DNA of 64,000 bases from Nemania diffusa (taxonomy: Eukaryota; Ascomycota; Sordariomycetes; Xylariales; Xylariaceae). Numbering within the stretch: the stretch's first letter is position 1; each line of letters begins with the position of its first letter. Below the pieces are notes generated by a model. That model was not told the origin of the DNA and ran no database searches. It was given only the letters and a program-made list of their open reading frames with translations. Position numbers and translations under genes: made by a program. The stretch spans positions 3,916,501 to 3,980,500 of the forward strand of contig JBBPUQ010000008.1 in NCBI GenBank assembly GCA_038501195.1, in the 5' to 3' direction. This document shows, one piece after another, positions 36,227 through 49,400 of the stretch.

Positions 36227-39026
36227 TCATCCCGGAAACCCCCCACCGATTCCGTTAAGTCCAGGTGGCTGGGCGTGAAACCACCACTGGTCGGGCATGT
36301 TTCCAATCGGCGGCCATAGCATCTCGAGATCGCCGCAATTGTCTACGGAATACGCCATATCCATGGAGCCGGCGAACGGCTCTTGCGTGAAGGGGATGTC
36401 GGTGGCCGTAGGTACAATGGCGGCCTCGGTGGCGAACGGACCGGCAGCAGCGGGGGGTTCTTGTGTGCCCGGCGCGCTCGGCGGCATTGTGGCCGGGAGG
36501 TTGTTGCTGCGCAAAAGGTCGGCGAGAAAGTCGATCTTGATCGCGAGGTCACGCATCACCGCTGCTGCGCCCAGAGACGTACCGAAGCTACGCCCGAAGT
36601 CCTCGAATCTGTTGTAACGATAGAGTTAACAATGCCTACTCCCGGTCAAAATTCCTTAAGATTTCGGGGGCTTGCAAGAGTAGTAAGAGCGAAAAAAGAG
36701 AGGAAAAGAAGACCCGGTGAAAAGCAATTCATGGCTCTCAAACATGCTGAAAGGGAGAATAAAAAGACTTCAGGGGACTAACACGACTATCGATAGATCA
36801 ATCGACTCGCGGACAGGTCCCGCCATGCTGCTAGTTGGATACGCGAATAAAAATCCAGCAAGCGTGAGAGCAGCATTCCATTGCCATTGGAAGGCTTCGT
36901 GATAGCCAACTAGGAGATCGGTATTCGTCACCACATAATGAAAGATACGGGTCAAGGCCACACTGTGCTCTGCTGCGGAGGCAGCGTGGGACAGGCTCAT
37001 AGTCCCTAGCGGAAGGGACTCGGTTACCATAGATGGGAAGCAGATGAAGGGTCGGTAAAGGTTCAACCGAAGGATGTGGTAGAGTAACTCGAGCAGTAAA
37101 CGTTGCCGCTGCAGCCAGGGAGGCACAAACTGCTCCATGACAATGGGTGATTGGTCAGTGGAGAGGGGTTGCCCGTTGCCTTCACGCTTCGTTTTGAGCG
37201 CATCGGGTACCGAGCTGACCCAGTCGTCGAAAGGCTTCATCGCAGTGGAGAGAAATTCGGCGTATCGTTCCAACGCTGCCGGGTCGTCATAGATGACCCG
37301 CCCGGTATTGCCATTGTAAAACTCCGGGTACCTCTCGTAGAAAGCGGTATGTACCTTGCGGGCAGATAGCAGTAACTTAACATTGTACAACGTGTATGTG
37401 AGCCACGTGGTGTTCTCGTCGGGGAGAGCAAAGTCTGAGCCAGCAAGACTCGCGGACTGGTGGTCATGGGCCGGCAGGATACACGATGTCGAATCCGCAT
37501 CTGTGTAGAAGGGGCGCCCCAGCTTCATACAAGTCTTACTTTCGAAAGTATATAGACTCCACCACATGCGTCTGCGTAGATCTTGGGTGGCAATTGGCAG
37601 GTCGCTGGGTGGCTCGGTATGCAGCCCTAGCATATGAGCCGATCGGACCGCGAGGGATAAGGCGACGTGGGACATGTTTTGGAAGGCTGCACAGCAGGTG
37701 TAGACGGCTGAGAGCATATGGCATTGCACTGTCATCAGGGTTGGCGCCTCCTGCTCGTTGTACAGCAAACGTTGACATCGACGATAGTATAGTCTTCCTG
37801 CTATGCTAGGGTCATCTTTCCCTACTTCGATGGCCGAGAGTCCTCTGGAGTTGTTTCGCTGGGCCATAGCCATGCCCACCTGCATGCTAACAGCAATGAC
37901 GATGTCGACGAGGGGCGAAGGTTTTCGCGGCTTGCCTGGCTTAGTTGCAAGTGACCGGTAGTGCCTCCTAAAATCGGTCTCGTTGATGATAGCCAATGTA
38001 GGATGATACGACTGCCAATATACATTCAAGAAATACTCTTCTTGGGTAGGCGTCAAGTAAGCCTCATTGGAAACCGTCTGGCTGACATCCTTGGTATCGG
38101 CCTTATCGTCGTCGTCGGTGGGGTTGCAATCCGGGGTCGCAAATGTCTTCGCGGCAGACTTCAATTGTATTAGATCATCGGGATGCAGTTGTTGGAACAC
38201 GGCCGAGAGGTACGTGTTCATTCGGTTAATATAATAAAAGAGAGATGATGGCCCGTACCACGTCTTTTGCGGTGACTGGCCGGTACTACTCATGACGCCA
38301 CCCCAGACCTGCTGGTTCATGCTGGTGGCAGCGGAGGGCACACCGATACTATCTGGCGTTGGAGTACATTCCGAGGTGCCGGGAGGCGTCAAGGCGAATG
38401 GTGGCGTGGCTGTAGACACGGCTGTTGATTTGCTACGTTCCTTTTCCAGCTGGTCCTCGAGTTCTTTCACCTTTTGCTTCAACCTGTCGATCTCTCTGTG
38501 CTGTCGTCAGAGGATTTAATTCGCTCGCTGCCATGACTATGGTCCGACGACTTACCGATAGGCCTGGGGAAGCGTGCGTCTTTCACCCGGGGTCTTATTG
38601 ATGCACTGTTCTCCTCTACCCACGCAGTTCCTGTCGATTGATCGATGTGTTAGTAACCTCGATGCTATAGTCTCAGCACTCAATGGGCGCTTGAAGCCGG
38701 CCAAGATGGCAGCGCCAAAGCATATGCATAGTTCCGAACTAGAGTAGGAACACTCCATGTACTAACTTGCAGGGCACGTTGTTGTCGCATTTTATACGGT
38801 GCATCCGGCATCTAAAGCCTGTCTGTCAGAAGTGGCGGCGCTACATAGGAAGCATTATTAGATGAAAGGGCTATCGGAGACAAGCTTACGAGTCACAGGC
38901 TCGAGCAACTTGTTGTCGCTTAGGCCTCAGAGGGGCTTCGAACGAGGGCGGAGTAGAGACGTCCGGCTTTTCATCTTTATCGCCCTTAGACCCCGGCACT
39001 TTGGGGCCTTCGAAGGAAGAGTACAT
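36227..39026 (-). CDS. Zn2Cys6 transcription factor with fungal-specific regulatory domain
   Basis: Five exons on the minus strand: 39026-38890, 38811-38767, 38630-38556, 38495-36783 and 36608-36227, giving 783 residues. The binuclear zinc cluster is assembled over three exons: C44-x2-C47-x6-C54-x5-C60-x2-C63-x6-C70, from ACDSCRMHRIKC onward. A short coiled coil follows (REIDRLKQKVKELEDQL), the usual dimerisation element. The middle homology region (fungal_trans) covers roughly residues 240-520, with YWQSYHPTLAIINETDFRRHY and LRRRMWWSLYTFESKTCMKLGRP. The last exon ends in a Pro/Ala/Gly-rich activation-like tail with DQWWFH. Choosing donor GTAAGC at 38889 and acceptor TTTAG gives the canonical ACDSC. 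Target genes cannot be inferred. It is probably nuclear. Confidence 0.9.
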
Positions 39027-39790
39027 TATGTGACCCGCGCCCCGGACTCTTAAGTCGAGGTTAGATAACGTCGCCAATACAAGTCGCCACCACTGATCCT
39101 GGGGGCCCTGGAACTCGTCCCGCTCCCACACGAGTTATAAAATCGGCAATAGAACAGCTAGTCAAGAATGGCTGTAGCGCGAAATTGACAGAACTCAATG
39201 ATAATAATTGAGACTGGCGAATGGGTGTCTTGTACTAGTCGTGGTAGAATATGTTCACTGACGGTTTACCCCAGTCTAACTAGGTCCCTAGATAGTCTAG
39301 TTTGAATAGAGAGACAGACTAAGAAGAGAGAGGGACACAGTTCCGAAGCCGTAAGTGTAGGATGCCATTATGCTTTACTAGAATAATACTGCTACTACGA
39401 TATGTGTTTAGCGGTGTCTAATGCTTACCTACTGAGCATAAAAATGTTGCTTTATAATATAGAGTTTTATACAGTGCGAGTACCTAGGTAACTCCATCAA
39501 CATTCACATTGAACAACCTGAGATGCTATCGGGGGCTACTAGTTCACGTGCTAATAATTAGCAACTATGAAGAAGTAAGTACTTAAAGTAGGTAGGCGGT
39601 TTATTACCCCGTCAGAACCTAGATAGACACTCTCACTATTATGGCACTAATTGTTATGGATAGGAATTACTTATTATGAAATACAAGTTGATCAGGGAAA
39701 GACTAAGAAATGATCTGTTTATTGCTCACCTAGTTGTCGGTCTCAAACCGGACAAAAGGGGCGGAAATCTATGGATCTAAATCACTGACT
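39027..39790. other. Intergenic
   Basis: About 760 bases between two minus-strand genes: promoter of the Zn2Cys6 gene on the left, 3' region of the F-box/ankyrin gene on the right. AT-leaning; nothing else was seen. Confidence 0.5.
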
Positions 39791-41440
39791 CTAGATAGTG
39801 ACATTGCTCATCATCTGGGATAGAGCATCAGTCCGCTGCCCGTCAATGACATAGTGAAATATGGCCCGCTTGCGATGTTTGTCATAAGTTCCGAAGTACT
39901 CTGGCTGAAGCATATCCAGAGTAATAGTTTGCTGGCTTTCCTCGTACGTCATGGGGAATATTCTTTGGAAATCACCGAGCATCAGCTGCTTTGTCTCCTC
40001 ACTGACTAGCGAAGGGTCGGCGCCTAAGCTAATGAGTAAGGCTGCTACTTTCCACTCCTCGAACTGCAACGCGAGCTCTAAAGGAGTCCATTGGTCCTCC
40101 ATTAGGTCGTGGACGGAGCATGCCCCGGTTTGAATCAAAGCCTCGACCAATGATAAATGGCCAAGACTTATCGCGTTAGGCAAATGCATACCGGAACCAA
40201 CGCCTTGCTCAGTAAGCCATGTAATGGCAGAATACTCGAAATTATTAATTGCTTCTAATAGTAAGAGGTCGTGAAGACGCTCCGCCGAAACTCGCTCGCC
40301 TGCGAAGAACTGGTTCCCCGTGCTCATGAGCCTGTAAAGAGCTTGCGTGTACTCCAAATAGTGCTCAGATCCATACAAGAACATGTTTTCAAAGTCAAAA
40401 GACATGTGCTGGTCAATATACAGGTTAATAAAGAAGACGCCTGTCATCGGGTGGTCGGATCTCCCTATCATCCTATATGCGTTGGTTCTGAGAAAGTATA
40501 TTGTCTCTACCGAATTCGGATATGCCAGAGGCGCTCCGATTTCCAATAGATAATCGATAACACCGCGATAATCGTCTGAGTATTGATACTCACAAGCAGT
40601 CTGCAGCAGATAGTAGAGAGCAATTCGGAAGGCAGTGTCCTCTTGTTCGCGGTCGGCAACAGGGTCAAGCAAGGCCCTAACGAGCCTAAGAAAACCGGCC
40701 TTGATGGGTTTCTGGACTTTCTGTCGCAAGGCCAAGTACCGAGTGCTTAAAACTACATAATCGAGTGGAAGTGCCACCCCCCTGCTGTAAAGAACCATCG
40801 CGCATTCTTCAATAGCTTGATGTTCAGTGCTGCCTGGTCTTTGTCGGAACCCCGCTTGCAGTACTGCACTCATCGTCGTAGTAGAAGCAGTGTCGATGGC
40901 GTAGCCCGGCGCGTCTTGGCGAGGGCATATATGGTTAAACCCCAGTAAATGGCAACCATGGCTACAGAACGAACTACCGAAGATACCTGCCCCGTCGCTG
41001 CGATAAGGATTGGCACCGTGGTCAAGTAGAAGTGAAACGACTTGAGGTTTACCTAGCTCTGCAGCAAAAGTTAGCGGGGGTGGGAGTGTTGTGAGATAGG
41101 AACTCCAGACTCCGTCGATGGAGGTGGGACATGCACTTACATATGCTCTAAGCATGGCTGTGATGATCTCGATACTGGTATCGATTTCAATAGCTGTATA
41201 AAGAAGTGGCCATGTTTCACGCGTCTCGACAAATGGAACTGGGGCTGCTGTGTGGATGTCTTGGCGCCTGGTAACCTGTTCCCAAGCATCTTGGGCAAAT
41301 ACGTCAAAGTCCGCGTGGAGGAAAAATCCAGGGTAGGCCACAGAGACATTGATGCGGCTCATATGGTCCATCTCCGCAAGAACTGCTAGAAGCAGTTCAT
41401 TCGGTAGAATGGACCACCTGCACTGGGGTCGGTCAGACAT
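39791..41440 (-). CDS. F-box-like / ankyrin-repeat protein
   Basis: Single exon of 549 residues starting at a true ATG. The N-terminus WSILPNELLLAVLAEMDHMSRINVSVAYP resembles a divergent F-box. Ankyrin-type helices follow: PPLTFAAELGKPQVVSLLLDHGANPYR near residues 117-146, and a C-terminal group near 420-490 with AISLGHLSLVEALIQTGA and WTPLELALQFEEWKVAALLISLGADPSL. The middle is helical without a clear repeat. Such fungal proteins are often lineage-expanded and could be SCF substrate adaptors, but neither partner nor substrate is known. It lies divergently from the Upc2-like regulator, 1.9 kb away. Confidence 0.75.
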   Translation of the reverse strand: MSDRPQCRWSILPNELLLAVLAEMDHMSRINVSVAYPGFFLHADFDVFAQDAWEQVTRRQDIHTAAPVPFVETRETWPLLYTAIEIDTSIEIITAMLRAYVSACPTSIDGVWSSYLTTLPPPLTFAAELGKPQVVSLLLDHGANPYRSDGAGIFGSSFCSHGCHLLGFNHICPRQDAPGYAIDTASTTTMSAVLQAGFRQRPGSTEHQAIEECAMVLYSRGVALPLDYVVLSTRYLALRQKVQKPIKAGFLRLVRALLDPVADREQEDTAFRIALYYLLQTACEYQYSDDYRGVIDYLLEIGAPLAYPNSVETIYFLRTNAYRMIGRSDHPMTGVFFINLYIDQHMSFDFENMFLYGSEHYLEYTQALYRLMSTGNQFFAGERVSAERLHDLLLLEAINNFEYSAITWLTEQGVGSGMHLPNAISLGHLSLVEALIQTGACSVHDLMEDQWTPLELALQFEEWKVAALLISLGADPSLVSEETKQLMLGDFQRIFPMTYEESQQTITLDMLQPEYFGTYDKHRKRAIFHYVIDGQRTDALSQMMSNVTI

Positions 41441-43378
41441 CTCTGACCTTGGCTGTCGTGAAATGATGTATTTTTGGGTTATGGCTCCAATTACTGCGGT
41501 ATTGTTAATGCTGCTGTTATTGCTGATAGGAAAATTGTACGTCGAGGTAGATATGTTTCACTATATATATACGCCAGATTATCTGAACTGTTTTACAATA
41601 GTGGCCTTGTTATTAAACACGGCACAATGGAGCTGTTATCGGTATATGCATACAATAAACGGCATGAACTCAAACAACTCACCATCTTTATGTTTAGCTT
41701 GTCTCAAAGAAGCGACCTGCACTACTCAGCGACGGTGTTATCCACTGAGTTTTTAAACAGCAGCCTAGATACCTCTGCCATAAGCGACCTTGGCTATTTC
41801 TGCGCGAAAACAGGTCTTTTCGCTTCTCATCTCCGAGGCCAAAATGGGAGCTTCAGCTACACTGCCCAGGAAGCAGGCAGTAGACCTTTTTAGGGCCTAA
41901 CAACCCGCGAAAGTTCCCGCTGATCGACTATAGGATTGGTAGTAGATAGAGTGGTCGCTGCGCGTGAAGGTGAACCGTTAAGGCTGCGCAGCTTGGCATT
42001 GCCAATGGAAGGATCTTCGTCAGATGGATCAACATAACAAAGGCGCAGAAGCTGCCGTCTCTCGTAGATAAACCGGTTAGGTAGATATCCCTACTCATGG
42101 CCGCAATTCTAGCGCTGAAGGTGATTTCCCTTTCCTATCATAAAGAGGGAGATAGATGATGAAGGTTACTATTATGATAGTATATAGGTATAGAGGGGGC
42201 TATGAGCATGTTGCCGATCAACAGTCCGAAATAAATAAACACTTAAACGTCGCGTAGTAAGCAAATGCCTCTCTAATAAAACCTATATCTAGCAATGCTA
42301 TTATGCATTTCTATCTTGGCGAATTGGCCCTATGGCGTGGGTATTTGGGTCAGGTAAATATAGGTACTTATATAGTAGTATCGGATGAGCGAGGGCGTCA
42401 CGATCCTTCATCCCATAATTTTACCAGAATGCGAGATTGCGAGATTGCGGGGACAGCTCATACAGTACCTATATGACGAAGAACCACTGTGACGTTTGAG
42501 CATTCTGTACCTAGCCGAGGTGTTAATGAAGAGGTACCTGTTTTGTATTATGCGATCACACGCCCGTCATGTCACCTCGTGTCATCAGGCTGGGTAGAAA
42601 TCGGTGATATCTTGCGGTACGAAGTGTAACACTCGAGATCTACTACATATGTAGATAGCTCGGTTCGATATAGGTACCGTGCCATTCACTGTCCTGGGGC
42701 TTAGCCGCTTAGTAACTCGAGTCCTTCCTATCTGGTTCCTAGCGACGGGCTTGATCTTCAAATGTGCCTAATTTGACCTAGAAACCAAGCCCCTGCGCCC
42801 TGTCCTTTGCGTCATTCTTGGAAATGAACGGCACCTACTCGCTAGAGACGTCTAGCTATTTAGATAGAGCGGCGCAATGAGTGGCGATCCGTTCGACTCA
42901 GAGGCCTATTTATAATTCATATAGATAGGGATGAACAAAGAGAGAAAAGAGGAAAAGTACCTTAGGTAGGTGGGTAAAATAATAAGATGCTAGCTAGGTA
43001 GCAACCTACAAGTCTTGATCCCACTCTATGCTGACATAAGAATGAAAATGTATCACTGTCTGTCCGTCGGCAGCCAGCCAATGATGTAAAACGACCCGTG
43101 GTCTGCCCGCAAGAAGCAAGCCAGCCACATGGTCATTGCTTGGCCTCTGCAGTCAGAAGTGCCCAGTAATGTGCGGCACAGCACTCCTGGTCGATCTAGC
43201 GATTACCATACAATCGAAACTAGAAACCGGGTTGACCACATTATTAAAAAAGGGCAGTGCAGGCGCTGGGCATTGGTCTCAATTACCTACACCTCGAAAA
43301 TTGGCAAGCTCTCAACTCGGTCGTAAAACGTCGAGGCTTTCGATTTCGGCCCTTGAACAGCACTCAATCGAAACGGCC
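41441..43378. promoter_or_regulatory. Divergent spacer between F-box/ankyrin gene and Upc2-like regulator
   Basis: About 1.9 kb without a supported gene. The plus-strand frame 41349-41756 overlaps the neighbour's start and has no motif. The DNA is AT-leaning with TAGGTAGG at 42964-42971 and a doubled GCGAGATT at 42431-42446. It must hold both promoters. Confidence 0.45.
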
Positions 43379-45146
43379 ATGATGCAACAGAGAAGATCTC
43401 ACAAGAAGTCTCGACGCGGATGCCTAAATTGTAAGAAGTGGCACACCAAGGTAAGCTGTCTCGTTTGATGGCCAGCCTGGTCGCCTGATGCAAACATAAT
43501 CAAGGCAACACGGATCTCACGGATCTCGCAGAGCTGAACAGACGGGCTAAGATGTTTTGTTTTTAATGATAGTGTGATGAATCAGGCCCGCCGTGTAACA
43601 ATTGCACTTTGCGGAACGCAGTATGCGAATATGCCTGGGCCAAGGGTGACAAGATAACTGCGCTCGTGCAGGCCAGAAAGTCCCCTTCGAGCAGCGGTAG
43701 CACCACCAGCAGCCATCCAGAGGAGCGCAGCCTGAGCGAGCCAGGCGGCCTAGTGGTGAAGGAATGCCGGAGGATGCTGGAGCTCGAGTTGATGCATTGC
43801 TGGTCGACGAGCACCTACAAAAGCCTCTGCAGCGTGCCCGAGGATCATCATTACATGCAACTCATAATGCCCCAGGAAGCCCTGCGTTATGATTTCTTAC
43901 TCAATGGCATTTTTGTTGCGGCGGCCCTCCACAGGTCTACGACCGCGCCAGAATCAGAAGCGAGAGGGTATTTTAATGTGGCGATGGAGCTTTGTAAGTG
44001 GCATTTGGTTCAACTTATACCAAGTCTAAGGCGTAGTGATGAAAAACACCATCGCACACCTCGCCGACCATCTATCACTCTTGCTCGCTTACCTGAAACT
44101 AACCTCGATGGCCTAAGATGACAGAGCAAGTCGCTCGTTTCGGACACACCTGGAGAGGATGGACCCTGCCAGTTATCATATGCTCTACATATACTCAAGC
44201 ATGACGGCTTTCATCAACATCGCATTCTCGCAGTGCAACTTTTCCGAAGGCGGCGAGCTGAACACATTATCCACGGTGGCGGTGGCGTTCGACCTCTTAA
44301 ACGGTAGCGGTGAGTAAACCGAGAGTCGCCCCCTTCCATTTTAGCACATACCCTTCCGGCGCATCTATGTCCAGTTCGAGTTAGTCCTATGTCTCAGGAG
44401 TAGGCACTCCTTGTTACTCAGAGCTTTGTAATACCTACGCCAAGACAAGTATGTGACTAACACCTGGTGCTCAAGTCAACATCGCGAAAACGGACTTCCA
44501 GCGGCTGCTTGACAGCCCTGTCCCCCTTCGCGCGTATCTAAACTACGGGCTCGCCACCACCGTAGTGCTGCACCCCGAAACGCGAGCCGCGCTCTCGCGC
44601 CTCCGCGAACTCAACGAGCTCTACCACAGCTCGCGCTACCAGGGCGCCGCCACACCCGGCGGCGACTCAGGCGTCGCGATCACGCCCTTTAGCAGCGACG
44701 AGGCCTCGACGACCTCCCCCGCCTCCTCCTCCTCGGCGCCAGCGCCGGCGGCGGCAGCGGCAGCGGCAGCGGCGCTGCCCGCGAACCCGTGGGAGCCGGC
44801 GATCGCGCTGCTGCAGCACTGCTTCGCCGAGCAGCAGCGCGCGATCCTGCGCGGGTTCTGCTTCGTGTTCCCCGGGGGCGCGGGCCCGGACTTCACGGCG
44901 GCCATCAAGGCGTCCGACCCCATGGCGCTGCTCATCCTCATGCACTGGACCGTGCTGCTCGAGCTCACCGGCGACGAGTTCTGGTGGGCCGTCAAGCTCG
45001 GGCGGAGGCTGGCCGTCGGCATCTGGAAGGCCATGCAGATGATCCCGCCTAGGGCCGCGTCGCCGGTGCTGCTCACGCCCGAGTGGGGCGAGAGCATCGA
45101 GTGGGTTTTCGTGCAGCTGGGTTTGCCGGAATTTGCACGGGCGTAG
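43379..45146 (+). CDS. Zn2Cys6 transcription factor, Upc2-like (sterol uptake control type)
   Basis: Four exons, 43379-43450, 43573-43993, 44118-44309 and 44476-45146, giving 451 residues. The zinc cluster at the very N-terminus is C15-x2-C18-x6-C25-x6-C32-x2-C35-x6-C42, split by intron 1. The basic lead RRSHKKSRRGC and KCDE resemble the Upc2/Ecm22 sterol-regulator group. Downstream lie the family helices LMHCWSTSTYKSLC, ALRYDFLLNGIFVAAALH, YDRASRSFRTHLERM and AYLNYGLATTVVLHPETR. The acceptor GGCCTAAG at 44117 was chosen because it yields ELYDRASRSF. The last exon has an alanine run (GCG/GCA repeats around 44748-44775) and very high GC at third positions. Relatives respond to sterol levels, but many fungal copies have other or unknown targets; function is inferred only. 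Confidence 0.85.
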
Positions 45147-45818
45147 GGCTGAGATGGGAATTAACTCTTTGGGTGGGCTGTTCGTCGGGCGTGTTAGGCG
45201 TTAGGGGAGTATTGGTTTCGTTAGAGATATATACCCAACCCACTTCAGGCTCGTCAACGTGGGAGATGGCCCTGGCTGTAGACTATTACAACAATTTTAG
45301 AAGGAGTTGGAATCCCCGTTTGTCAAGCTTTCAATCTGCACTCATATATCTTCCGGTTCTCATATGCAGCCATTCTCAATAGTGTTAGTGAGAGTTGGTC
45401 TTTCTAATGTCGGCCGCAACTTAGACTTTGTTTACTTATTGTTATGTCGAAACACGGTATAAAGAGATGCACGTCAGACTGAAGGCCGATGTCACCCTTC
45501 CTTGGTACTCGAACAGGACTAGTCAGGTACCGACCAGAAAGTCATATGTACCGGTATGTGCGTGCCTCATACCTACACACCTCCTATGTAGTCCATGGCC
45601 CGGACGGAGTATGTGGATCTGCCCGCCGGATCGGGTCTTCTACGTCACTGAAAACTGTATCTTTCCATGACGACTATATGATCGCTGCCATGATTATAGA
45701 AAGAGTTTGCTTATAGCTCCGCACAATAAATTGCTGGCTTTTGGTTTGATGTAAGCTTCCTCCCCAGATTTTCAGATCTAAATCGTGAGTTATATCAAAC
45801 CCAACCGGAATATACGCC
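45147..45818. other. Intergenic between Upc2-like gene and OsmC gene
   Basis: About 670 bases; 3' region of the regulator and promoter of the OsmC gene. No additional coding signal. Confidence 0.5.
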
Positions 45819-46473
45819 ATGGCATCTGCACATTCACTTCGACCACTTCTCGCTACTGCGCGGCGGGTTCCCCGCCCCGTCACAATATTCTCAGCAGAAC
45901 GTGTTATAGGAAAGCGTCTCCTAAACACAGATACTGCCCCTATTCTGTATTCCGCACATGCGAAGGTCAAGGGCGCTCGCACAGGGTACGTCCGCCATTA
46001 GTTAGACTCATAAGTGCTCCTCTCAAATGAGAGACATGCCTCAAACCCTATTATTATCGTGAGACACAAGAAAGTGCTGACTCTTTAGACACGTGGAGGG
46101 CGACGATCTACGAGTCGCCCTGACGATGGCGAAAGCGCTAGGGGGCAAAGGCGATAAGGGCAAGACGAATCCCGAGGAGCTCTTCGCGGCCGGGTACGGC
46201 GCGTGTTTCCAATCGGCCATGAACGCAGTGGCGGCATCGATGGGGACCAAGATGCCGACGAACCCTGAAGATAGCGTCGTCGCTACGACAGTACATCTTG
46301 TTGGCGATATGAAGAAGCTTGATATGGGCATCCGTGTTGATATGAAGGTTAGCATTCGCGGTTTGGAGAAAGGGACGGTTGAGAAGATCGTCGAGAGGGC
46401 AAAGGATGTTTGTCCTTATAGTCGGGCGACGCGCGGGAATGTCACTACAAATGTAGAGGTTGTCGCGTTATAA
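45819..46473 (+). CDS. OsmC/Ohr family organic hydroperoxide reductase, probably mitochondrial
   Basis: Two exons, 45819-45985 and 46089-46473, giving 183 residues. Exon 1 encodes an Arg-rich, acid-poor N-terminus (RPLLATARRVPRPV) typical of a mitochondrial presequence, then YSAHAKVKGARTG. Exon 2 carries the two redox cysteines: Cys95 in NPEELFAAGYGACF and Cys164 in VCPYSRATRGN. These match the Ohr subgroup of the OsmC fold, thiol peroxidases that reduce organic and fatty-acid hydroperoxides using lipoylated reductants. The intron joins TG to HVEGDD in frame (GTACGT donor, TTTAG acceptor). It may serve oxidative defence in mitochondria; localisation is inferred from the N-terminus only. Confidence 0.92.
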
Positions 46474-49400
46474 GGAAGTTATGAGAGCGCTTTTAGGAGT
46501 AGCCCCGTTAGTAAGGGGCCTACGACAATTACTCGACACGTAGGTCGAAATCCGGCGAGAGAAATTAATACAACGAGTACCTTTCATTCACGTTTCATAA
46601 ATCTCAAAGGGCCTCTCTTGTAATATACATCTATAGTGGCTAGTCATAGAGTGTGGCTGAGTTGAACGACGTCCGAAGCGAATTGTAAAAGCAAGTAACT
46701 CTATAGTTAAGGGGCATTCAAACCCTGTCGTTAGGCATACCAGTACCGAACCTAGGCCTCTAAATTTCCTCGAGCTATCCTCATTAAAGTCTCAATAAGC
46801 CTGAAACAAAACTACAACTACGGTAGTAGATAAATGGTTAGTGGGAAGAGCCGAATAAAAGCTTGACAACACATACCGCTCCCCGAACCTAATGATAATG
46901 ACGAACGCCAAATCCCCTCTCATAACACTCTATCGGCCCTTAAGCGAGTGTTATTTATTAATGCCTGGCTACTCGAGGACCTCTCGACTGTCTGCATTGG
47001 TCGCAGGTCCAGGTAGAATCTCTACGCAACTCCTCCTTATTCATTATAGTACACGCCGTTACGCTGCCTGGTTTATACCTCTTGCATCTTGTGACGCTTG
47101 TTTCGCGTTGTATTCTACTACAACCAGCCACGCACGGATAACGGAATGTCACCTTCCCGCACATTTTAGGCCGAGTCCGAGTAGGAGAGGGTATGAGTGT
47201 AGTGATATATCCTTGTTCTGTTGATAATAGCCAGTATTCTTAAAGTAGGAGGTGGCAAGAGGTATGGTTGGGACGATAAGTTGTTATAGTAAGGCAGGCG
47301 CTGAAAATTTGTGATATTAGCTGCGAAAGATTTGACGATGGAGATATCTGCAATAACGTAATGCCATGAAGTCAAAGAGGGGTGAATCTGCCTTAAAGAA
47401 AGAAAGTCAAATATGTGTCAAGTAGCCAAACTTATATACACGGGTTCCCCAAGGTTGACGATGAATTCTAAGTGCTTTCGGTTATCATAACTTCAATAAA
47501 CATATTGTAGTCGCGTGAGTACCGCAGTGTCGGTAGATTCGACTTTGGATTAGGTACAATCCGTTGGGCATTCAGCATCGTGAATTGAAACAGCAAGGGA
47601 GGATTTAGGGAATCACGTGTCCCTTACAGTATATAAGATTAGTAGATAGGAGGTGAGAATGTGTTGAAGAAACGTGTAGAATCGATAAATCCGCTACGAC
47701 ATGTCATCTATAACTCTGCCAAATGTTATCACGGAGTATGAGTACTACGCATAGGTTTGCCTAACAAGATTGGCGGATCATGTGACTGGTGGAATGAATG
47801 ATCGTGAAGCTTATAGGTATCGGTATTTAGAGCTGAACTGAGTGACGTCAAGCTTGCGTTGACGAAAAGTGAGAATACTAATGGAGTCATGTTGTGTTTC
47901 TTAGAGATTAATATATCCTGAAACTAGACGCAATAAGAAGTAATCTTGTTGCGAGAGAATGGATATATGTTTGTTTCAGGCTGAAAATGAGAGAAGTGAC
48001 CTCTTACAATAGGTTCGCTATACAAAGTGTTAGACACTGACTAGACAGCCCTAGCTAATGGATTGCTACCGATTCGCGAACGGGCTCCCGCGGTGGTACT
48101 GTGTATAAGATTAACTATAATATAGCCTTATGATCTCTTGGAACGTGTATCACCAAATTTAAGATCTAGGTCGGAGCAAACGCTTCAGGTGTTATTCAGA
48201 AGCTCCCTTGCTTCTGTTTGCTATGCCATCGTGTCACCTTCTCGTGTTTTTCGTTTGTCGTGCTGATTCGGGTTGAACGCACAGACACTTATTCTACCTT
48301 TACCTAGATATGGACTTGGCTCTTAGATAGATATCAGAAGAAGAAGTCTTGAATATCTGCACTAGCGTGATGGAGTGGTCACATGATGGGTTGCTTTCTT
48401 TGCAGTTACCTATCGGCCACATATGTGTAATTATAGGATATCATTCAAGGGAATGTATCCTAATCTCGAGTCTCCGACTTATTCTAAGTTTCGCTCGTCT
48501 CAATGATTCTTCTGTGTTACTTGGGGTCGACGAATTTAGACCTCTGTCATTCTACTGTCGCACCCAATAACCGAAGATGATACTTGTTCACCGCCAAGAT
48601 TGGCTATTCCCCAGAACAAGTCCAGACCCTCGCAGATCAGATCCCAAACAAAATATTTGGTCCCGGATCTGTCCGACCATGTCATCCTTGGTCGGTACTG
48701 GAAGGAGTAGCATTAGCGCCACACCGATCATTAGTGTAAAGTGTTGGTGTAGGTGTAGTGGGTTCGTGAAGTCCTTAAACGACGGCTCCCTCAAACTAGA
48801 TACACTAGACGCTGTCACAGTTTTTCGAACATCGTGACTTCACCTAAATCCAGGGGTTTTACGAAAAATTTGGTCACACGAACGCTTGATTCTCCTTGCC
48901 TTGGTTAGAGGCTTAGCTGGATGTGAGCCGCGAAATTGGGAAAAAATCTAGAAGGTCACGATGCTGTTAACTAATACCGAAAAAAACTAGATATTTACGT
49001 AAACGGGTCACAGCTACGTAGGTACAGCCCCAGGCGCTAAATTCGTGACGATAGCCAATAACCGGGTCCATTTGTCTAGTCCAAGATAGACTAGTTCATA
49101 GATTCCCAGCCCAATGGTTGTCGCTACGGCCGCGGGGCAAAATTTCCCCAGGAAGTCGGAGAAAATCGGAAAGATTAGGTCCTTTCGGCCAGCCGCGGGA
49201 GAACACGGATCAGGCAAGGGGACAAGGGGATCGACATTACATTGTCTAGGAGGCTCAATGTCGCATGGGAACGATGCGCCACGACGAGGCACAACATACG
49301 CATAGGCTATAACTGGTCTCTGGTTGGCTGGATAGCAGAGCGATATCGCACATGCAAGATATGACAGCCGATGTGTTTAACAATAGACTCTGACTTTGAC